This document shows, piece after piece, positions 12,307 to 16,732 of a stretch of 16,732 nt of DNA. Location: the NCBI GenBank assembly GCA_934463165.1, contig CAKSJG010000039.1, positions 1 to 16,732 of the forward strand, given 5' to 3'. Made by a program: the position numbers and the translations under genes. How positions within the stretch are numbered: position 1 is the first letter of the stretch; every line of letters starts with the position of its first letter. Origin of the DNA: an uncultured Clostridia bacterium. Its GTDB lineage: Bacteria; Bacillota; Clostridia; UMGS1810. The notes beneath the pieces were generated by a model. That model was not told the DNA's origin, ran no database searches, and was given only the letters and a program-made list of their open reading frames with translations.

Positions 12307-15237
12307 TTAATTACCGCTTTCCGTTTCTTCAAGTGCTCCCAAAAGACTTCTCAATCTGATTTTAACAGCACCGAGGTTCGTTATCTCATCAATCTTTACC
12401 TGCGTGTAATGCTTTTCTCTTTCTTCAAGAAGAGAGCGCATTTCGTCTGTTGTTATTGCATCTATTCCGCATCCGAACGATACCAGTTGAACAAGCTCGG
12501 TGTTTTTGTGCATTGCAGCATATGCGGCGCTTCGGTAAAGCCTTGCGTGAAAAGTCCATTGGTCAAGAACATGTACATATTCTATAGGCGCCATATGACA
12601 TACACTGTCTTCGCTTACAACCACAAATCCGAGTGAATTTGCAAGCTTGTCGATTCCGTGGCTTATCTCGGGGTCTGCATGATACGGCCGTCCTGCAAGT
12701 ATCATAACTCTTTTGCCGCTTTCTTTTGCAAATAAAGCTGCCGCTTCTCCCTGCTTTCTTAAGTTTTGCTTGTAATTTTCGTATGCTTCAAACCCTGCTT
12801 TTACGGCATGAAACACCTCTGATTTTTTTATGGACGCATCAAGCGCTTTAACAGAATCAAAAAGTGTTCTCGTAAGATCCTTCGCGCTGTCAAGCATCAG
12901 ATACGGATACATAAAGTTTACCTTTTCAAGCTCATCGACATTGCTTTTCAAAAGCTCCGAATAGTACGCAACAACCGGACAATTGTAGTGATTGTCGCTT
13001 GCATGTTCATCCACATTGTAGGTAAGCCCGGGATAAAAAATATTTTGCAATCCTTTTTCTATCAACTCAAGGATGTGCCCGTGCATGATTTTGGCAGGAT
13101 AGCACGCGGTATCCGACGGTATCGTAAACTGTCCTTTTTCATAGGTTGCTCTGGTTGATAAATCCGAGAATACAACCTCAAATCCCAGATCCGTAAACAG
13201 AGCATACCACAGCGGCGCAAGCTCATATGTTGAGAGCGCCATCGGTATTCCGATTTTTCCGCGTGTGCCTTTTTTTGGTTTTAACGATCTCAAAAATTCT
13301 CTTTTCCATTCATATATATTCGGCAGATCCTCTTTTTTTTCTATCCCGAGAGGTTTCTGACACTGATTGCCCGATATGAATTTTTTTCCGTCGGAAAAAA
13401 TATTTATCGTAAGGTGACAGTGATTTGCGCATCCGCCGCATACTGTCGATTTTGAGGTGTGTATAAAATTTTCAAGTTCATTCAAAGAAATTAAAGAACT
13501 TTTTTTGCTTTTCATAATGTGCAGAGCCGCTCCGTACGCACCCATGAGTCCTGCAATTGACGGACGTATAACATCTGCACCGAGTTCTTTTTCAAATGCC
13601 CGCAGCACAGCATCGTTATAAAACGTACCGCCCTGGACGACAATGCACTTTCCGAGATCCGACGCACTTGCCGCGCGGATAACCTTGTATACCGCATTTT
13701 TCACAACGCTTACGGAAAGCCCTGCCGATATATCCTCAACGCTTGCACCGTCTTTTTGAGACTGCTTAACCGATGAATTCATAAACACCGTGCACCGTGA
13801 GCCGAGATTTACGGGCGCTTTTGCCTTAAGACCGAGCTTTGCGAATTCACTCACTTCATAGCCCATTGCGGTTGCAAAAGTGCTTATGAAAGATCCGCAT
13901 CCCGAAGAGCATGCTTCATTCAGCATGATGCTGTCTATAGCGCCGTTATGAATCTTAAAGCACTTTATATCCTGACCTCCGATATCAAGTATAAAGTCAA
14001 CATTCGGCTGAAAATATTTTGCTGCCGTAAAATGTGCTATTGTCTCAACGATTCCCTCATCTGCCGAGAATGCATTTTTTATAAGCTCTTCGCCGTATCC
14101 CGTTGCGGAGCTGCCGCATATTTCTATTCTGTCGCCGCATAGCTTGCGTATTTTTATCAGCTGATCGCGCACAAGCTGAGTCGGGTTTCCCTTGTTTGAA
14201 TCGTAATATGTGTATAATATATCCTTGTTCTCCGATATGAGAACAAGCTTTGTGGTTGTGCTTCCGCAGTCTATCCCGAGCCATGCCTTTCCTGAGTAAC
14301 TGTTTATATCAACCGTTTTTACGCTTGCTTTTTCATGACGTTTTCTGAATTCATTATATTCTTTTTCATCTATAAAAAGAGCTTCAAGCCTTCCTGCCGA
14401 AGTATCGCTTTTTGCAGATTCTATTTTATTTATCAATTCGCCGACAGAAATATGTTTTGTATTTTCGCAGTGCATTGCCGCTCCGAGCGCAACAGCATAA
14501 AGAGCATATTCGGGAAAAACGGCCGTATCTTTTGTAAGTTGCAGAGTTTCGTAAAAGCGCTTGCAAAGACCCTTACAGTAATAAAGCGGCCCGCCGAGAA
14601 ACATTACTCTCCCTTTGATTTTTCTGCCCTGAACAAGACCCGTTATCGTCTGGTTGACAACAGCCTGAAAAATGCTTGCCGCAATATCTGACTTTTTCGC
14701 ACCTTGATTGAGCAGCGGCTGTATATCCGATTTAGCAAATACACCGCATCTTGACGCGATAGGGTATATTTTTTCCGCTTCAAGGCTTGCCTTGTCCATT
14801 TCGTCAACACTCATGTTAAGAAGCACAGCCATCTGATCTATAAAAGACCCCGTTCCTCCGGCGCATGTACCGTTCATTCTCTCGTCAATTCCGCCGTCAA
14901 AGAAGATGACCTTTGCATCCTCTCCTCCGAGCTCGATGACAACACTTGTATCCGGCGCGGTCTTGTTTACAAATTCGCCCGTTGCGTAAACCTCCTGAAT
15001 AAACCCGATTCCTGCGGCTTCCGAAAGCCCCATGCCGGCAGAACCCGAAATTGTTACCGACAAGTTCTCAACACCGGTTTCCGATATCATTTCTTTAAGC
15101 ATTTCAAGAGTTGTCAGGCGCACTTTCGACATATGTCTCTTATATTTTTTATATATAATTTCCCCGTTATTTATAAGTACAAGCTTTGAGGTAGTAGAGC
15201 CGATGTCTATCCCCAAAGAATAATCGGTACTTTGCAT
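12307..15237 (-). CDS. Acyl-CoA dehydratase activase with two ATPase domains and DUF2229-like region
   Basis: A 976-residue cytoplasmic protein. Domain 1 (about 6-265) and domain 2 (about 318-575) are BadF/BadG/BcrA/HgdC-type ATPases of the ASKHA fold, beginning GIDIGSTTSKLV and GIDCGSTTTKLV. Each has the two Cys that bind the interfacial [4Fe-4S] cluster in HgdC: NGTCAGGTGSF (Cys125) with SRCGVF (Cys164), and NEACSSGCGSF (Cys443) with SRCTVF (Cys482). Having both domains in one chain could form an internal pseudodimer. Residues about 595-940 are the DUF2229/activase-related region, with CGGCANHC, SDTACYPAK and GRPYHADPEISHGID motifs. Such activases use ATP to inject an electron into 2-hydroxyacyl-CoA dehydratases. 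ATG 15237 follows AAAGGAGG (15245-15252); the longer frame to 15333 adds non-conserved residues. First gene of the operon. Confidence 0.93.
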   Translation of the reverse strand: MQSTDYSLGIDIGSTTSKLVLINNGEIIYKKYKRHMSKVRLTTLEMLKEMISETGVENLSVTISGSAGMGLSEAAGIGFIQEVYATGEFVNKTAPDTSVVIELGGEDAKVIFFDGGIDERMNGTCAGGTGSFIDQMAVLLNMSVDEMDKASLEAEKIYPIASRCGVFAKSDIQPLLNQGAKKSDIAASIFQAVVNQTITGLVQGRKIKGRVMFLGGPLYYCKGLCKRFYETLQLTKDTAVFPEYALYAVALGAAMHCENTKHISVGELINKIESAKSDTSAGRLEALFIDEKEYNEFRKRHEKASVKTVDINSYSGKAWLGIDCGSTTTKLVLISENKDILYTYYDSNKGNPTQLVRDQLIKIRKLCGDRIEICGSSATGYGEELIKNAFSADEGIVETIAHFTAAKYFQPNVDFILDIGGQDIKCFKIHNGAIDSIMLNEACSSGCGSFISTFATAMGYEVSEFAKLGLKAKAPVNLGSRCTVFMNSSVKQSQKDGASVEDISAGLSVSVVKNAVYKVIRAASASDLGKCIVVQGGTFYNDAVLRAFEKELGADVIRPSIAGLMGAYGAALHIMKSKKSSLISLNELENFIHTSKSTVCGGCANHCHLTINIFSDGKKFISGNQCQKPLGIEKKEDLPNIYEWKREFLRSLKPKKGTRGKIGIPMALSTYELAPLWYALFTDLGFEVVFSDLSTRATYEKGQFTIPSDTACYPAKIMHGHILELIEKGLQNIFYPGLTYNVDEHASDNHYNCPVVAYYSELLKSNVDELEKVNFMYPYLMLDSAKDLTRTLFDSVKALDASIKKSEVFHAVKAGFEAYENYKQNLRKQGEAAALFAKESGKRVMILAGRPYHADPEISHGIDKLANSLGFVVVSEDSVCHMAPIEYVHVLDQWTFHARLYRSAAYAAMHKNTELVQLVSFGCGIDAITTDEMRSLLEEREKHYTQVKIDEITNLGAVKIRLRSLLGALEETESGN

Positions 15238-15347
15238 TTCGTGACCTCCTTTGCCGAAATTCCGCTCCGTATACAGTGCTTTTGATGTTTTAGGGCGGAT
15301 ATCTGTTGTTGTCAAAGTTATCAAAGGTGACAAAAACCATATTGTAC

Positions 15348-15376
15348 ATTATAGCACTTTTAAACAAATTCGGCAA
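15348..15376 (-). promoter_or_regulatory. Extended -10 promoter of the activase/dehydratase operon
   Basis: Minus strand TTGCCG (15376-15371), 17-nt spacer ending TGC, then perfect TATAAT (15353-15348). The TGN before the -10 makes it an extended -10 promoter. Start expected near 15341, leader about 100 nt. It lies about 85 bp from the inverted-repeat element. Confidence 0.82.
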
Positions 15377-15458
15377 TTGACAAAAATCCAACAAATTTTA
15401 AAAAATTTCACTCCGTATTTGGATAGATTTATACTTTATTTATTTGTCTTACAGATGA

Positions 15459-15559
15459 GGAGTTAGGGTATACTTTTTATTTTTTGATTGAAAGCGAGTT
15501 TCAGCGCTGCTGCACTGACTGTTTAAGCTTTTCAAAAATCAAAAGTATACCCTAACTCC
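15459..15559. mobile_element. 101-bp MITE-like inverted-repeat element
   Basis: Perfect 19-bp terminal inverted repeats, GGAGTTAGGGTATACTTTT (15459-15477) and its complement (15541-15559), continue inward imperfectly (TTTTTTGATTGAAAGC against GCTTTTCAAAAATC). The centre is GC-richer (CAGCGCTGCTGCACTGACTG). It codes for nothing. GATG lies on both sides (one base away on the left), a possible 4-bp target duplication. It sits between the AraC gene's end and the operon promoter. No T tract follows on either strand, so it is not a plain terminator. Confidence 0.6.
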
Positions 15560-15649
15560 GATGTCAATGAATAAATGAAGTTGTTGTATGTGTTTTGATA
15601 CTAACACACCTTTTTAAAATTGAACCCAATGTGGTCAGTTCCCGTGAGC

Positions 15650-16483
15650 TTAAGTATATTTTTTTCTGTATTGTGTTGGAGTGAGCGAAAAACGCCGCAC
15701 AAAAATTTTATAAAACCACGAAAGATTTTCAAATCCGCCTTCAAAGCATATATCCGTTACCGAAAGATTGCTTGATATCAAAAGATTTGCGCAATAGTCA
15801 AGCCGCAGATTCGTTATAAGCTCCGACGGTGATATGTGATAATACTTTTGCATACATCTTGCAATGTGTTCACGGGATTTCCCGGTAATTTCACACAGCC
15901 TTTTTGCACCGTATATAAAATTGCTTGGATTTTTGATTTTCTCATATGCCATTTCAAGCCATAGGGGAATGTCACTTTTAAAATCTTTATAACCGAGGAA
16001 ATACGTTGTAAAAATCTTGAGTAAAAGGCATCTCATTTTCATTTTTGAAAATAAATCGTTCTCATTTCCTCCGAGAAGAGTAAATTCGTAAAAAAGTTTT
16101 TCGCTGTCTTTTTCATTAAGCAGTACGCACGGCGGATAATGAGCCTCCGTAAGAGGTTTTGCATTGAATCCATCGCCGAGATAAGACAAAAGGTCATTCA
16201 TCACTTTTTTTGAAAATGCAAGATTCATAAATTCAAAATATTCTCCGTCGGCGCTTTTGTAATTATGTGTGTCAAAATCACGGATAAACAAAAGATGACC
16301 TCTCCTTAAAATCTGATCTTCTCCGTTTACCGTGTGGCATACGTTTCCCTTTATAATCATAAACAATTCGTAATAATTATGACTGTGGTTTACAAATCTT
16401 TCCGTATCGCTCCTCACATATCTGAGCAAAAACTGCGTATTGTTATTTACATGGTATTTTTCGTCAAGTATAACCGATTCCAT
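15650..16483 (-). CDS. AraC-family transcriptional regulator
   Basis: A 277-residue regulator. The N-terminal half (about 30-90) is a cupin-like ligand domain with NHSHNYYELFMIIKG and a RRGHLLFIRDFDTH strand, typical of AraC proteins that sense sugars or similar small molecules. The C-terminal 90 residues hold two helix-turn-helix units, ending SVTDICFEGGFENLSWFYKIFVRRFSLTPTQYRKKY, the AraC signature (family consensus has A-x-x-x-GF and F-x-x-G-x-T-P-x-x-YR). ATG 16483 has AGGAAG 7 nt upstream; the longer frame to 16525 would start upstream of the predicted transcription start. It lies upstream of, and on the same strand as, the activase operon, but with a separate promoter. A regulatory link is possible, not shown. 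The effector is unknown. Confidence 0.93.
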   Translation of the reverse strand: MESVILDEKYHVNNNTQFLLRYVRSDTERFVNHSHNYYELFMIIKGNVCHTVNGEDQILRRGHLLFIRDFDTHNYKSADGEYFEFMNLAFSKKVMNDLLSYLGDGFNAKPLTEAHYPPCVLLNEKDSEKLFYEFTLLGGNENDLFSKMKMRCLLLKIFTTYFLGYKDFKSDIPLWLEMAYEKIKNPSNFIYGAKRLCEITGKSREHIARCMQKYYHISPSELITNLRLDYCANLLISSNLSVTDICFEGGFENLSWFYKIFVRRFSLTPTQYRKKYT

Positions 16484-16501
16484 AAAATCACTTCCTATAT
16501 C

Positions 16502-16530
16502 ACAATACCACAAAAAATAAATCATGTCAA
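16502..16530 (-). promoter_or_regulatory. Promoter of the AraC-family gene
   Basis: Minus strand perfect TTGACA (16530-16525), 17-nt spacer, TATTGT (16507-16502). Predicted start about 16495, so the leader is only about 12 nt and the Shine-Dalgarno lies almost at the mRNA 5' end. Confidence 0.75.
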
Positions 16531-16645
16531 GAGAAGATTATAATTTTTTGTTGCTGTATTATTTAATCAGCAAAACAAATTGTAATTTATCGGTGTAATT
16601 TGCATTTCATCTCTGATAAAATGTTAAATTATATCAATAACATTC

Positions 16646-16702
16646 TTTTCAAGAGGGGATGTGCCCTCCCCTCTTGGACACCCCTCGTTTTTTTCTTGAA
16701 AA
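16646..16702 (+). terminator. Nested inverted repeats with T tract near right edge
   Basis: CAAGAGGGG (16650-16658) pairs perfectly with CCCCTCTTG (16668-16676). A second CCCCTC (16681-16686) could compete for the same GAGGGG, and T7 follows at 16688-16694. An outer repeat TTTTCAAGA (16646-16654) matches TCTTGAAAA (16694-16702). On the plus strand this could be a terminator or a switchable hairpin, but no plus-strand gene leads into it. The rest of 16531-16732 shows no gene. Confidence 0.45.
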
Positions 16703-16732
16703 CCAACCTGCAAATCATTTCAAAAATCTCAG

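Noticed and set aside
15238..15333. N-terminal extension of the activase to 15333
   Set aside because: The added 32 residues are not conserved-looking, and AAAGGAGG lies directly before the ATG at 15237.
15459..15559. Inverted repeat as the AraC gene's terminator
   Set aside because: It is about 90 nt past the stop and no T run follows the stem on the minus strand. Its 19-bp perfect ends and a related part-copy elsewhere fit an element better.

Overview
The window looks like chromosomal DNA from an anaerobic, low-to-mid-GC Firmicute of the class Clostridia, probably a gut-type Eubacteriales/Oscillospirales lineage. The signs are strong AGGAGG-type ribosome binding sites, sigma-A promoters close to TTGACA-17-TATAAT, an SLH-anchored PepSY surface protein, and an oxygen-sensitive 2-hydroxyacyl-CoA dehydratase activase system. 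No rRNA, tRNA, CRISPR array or complete insertion sequence was seen. The species cannot be named from the sequence.

Left part (1-4260, minus strand): a cell-surface block. A long surface protein has four exact 139-residue units (eight PepSY-like domains) and three C-terminal SLH repeats. Downstream of it lie a lipoprotein with an Ig-like C-terminus and, overlapping it by ATGA, the start of another secreted protein cut by the window edge. The surface gene has an unusual leader of about 320 nt: a strong promoter, an Arg-rich 30-codon ORF whose stop codon abuts a strong intrinsic terminator, then a second 28-codon ORF that carries the main gene's Shine-Dalgarno.

Middle part (4261-10882, plus strand): two divergent promoters share a duplicated module, including a perfect 16-bp inverted repeat. 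The rightward one leads into a decayed TauE/SafE (TSUP) permease pseudogene. A near-consensus promoter then drives an AlkD-like DNA alkylation repair protein and a patatin-like phospholipase, 6 nt apart. A 392-nt AT-rich gap holds helically phased TAACA motifs and a tight cluster of three DnaA boxes. After it come a small DUF1858 redox protein, purA (adenylosuccinate synthetase), a terminator, an ArsB/NhaD-type transporter, a small unknown protein and a cytidylate-kinase-like P-loop protein.

Right part (10886-16732, minus strand): a bidirectional terminator separates the plus-strand block from a two-gene operon for 2-hydroxyacyl-CoA dehydratase activation. One gene encodes two BadF/HgdC-type ATPase domains plus a DUF2229-like region; the other encodes a D-component-like protein. 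In many Firmicutes these are one fused protein of about 1,400 residues. Upstream lie a 101-bp MITE-like inverted-repeat element and an AraC-family regulator with its own promoter. A diverged copy of one arm of that element sits in the gap between the two operon genes.

The observations most worth following are the attenuator-like leader of the surface gene, the mirrored promoter modules, the DnaA-box cluster near purA, and the element relict at the split of the activase/dehydratase pair.
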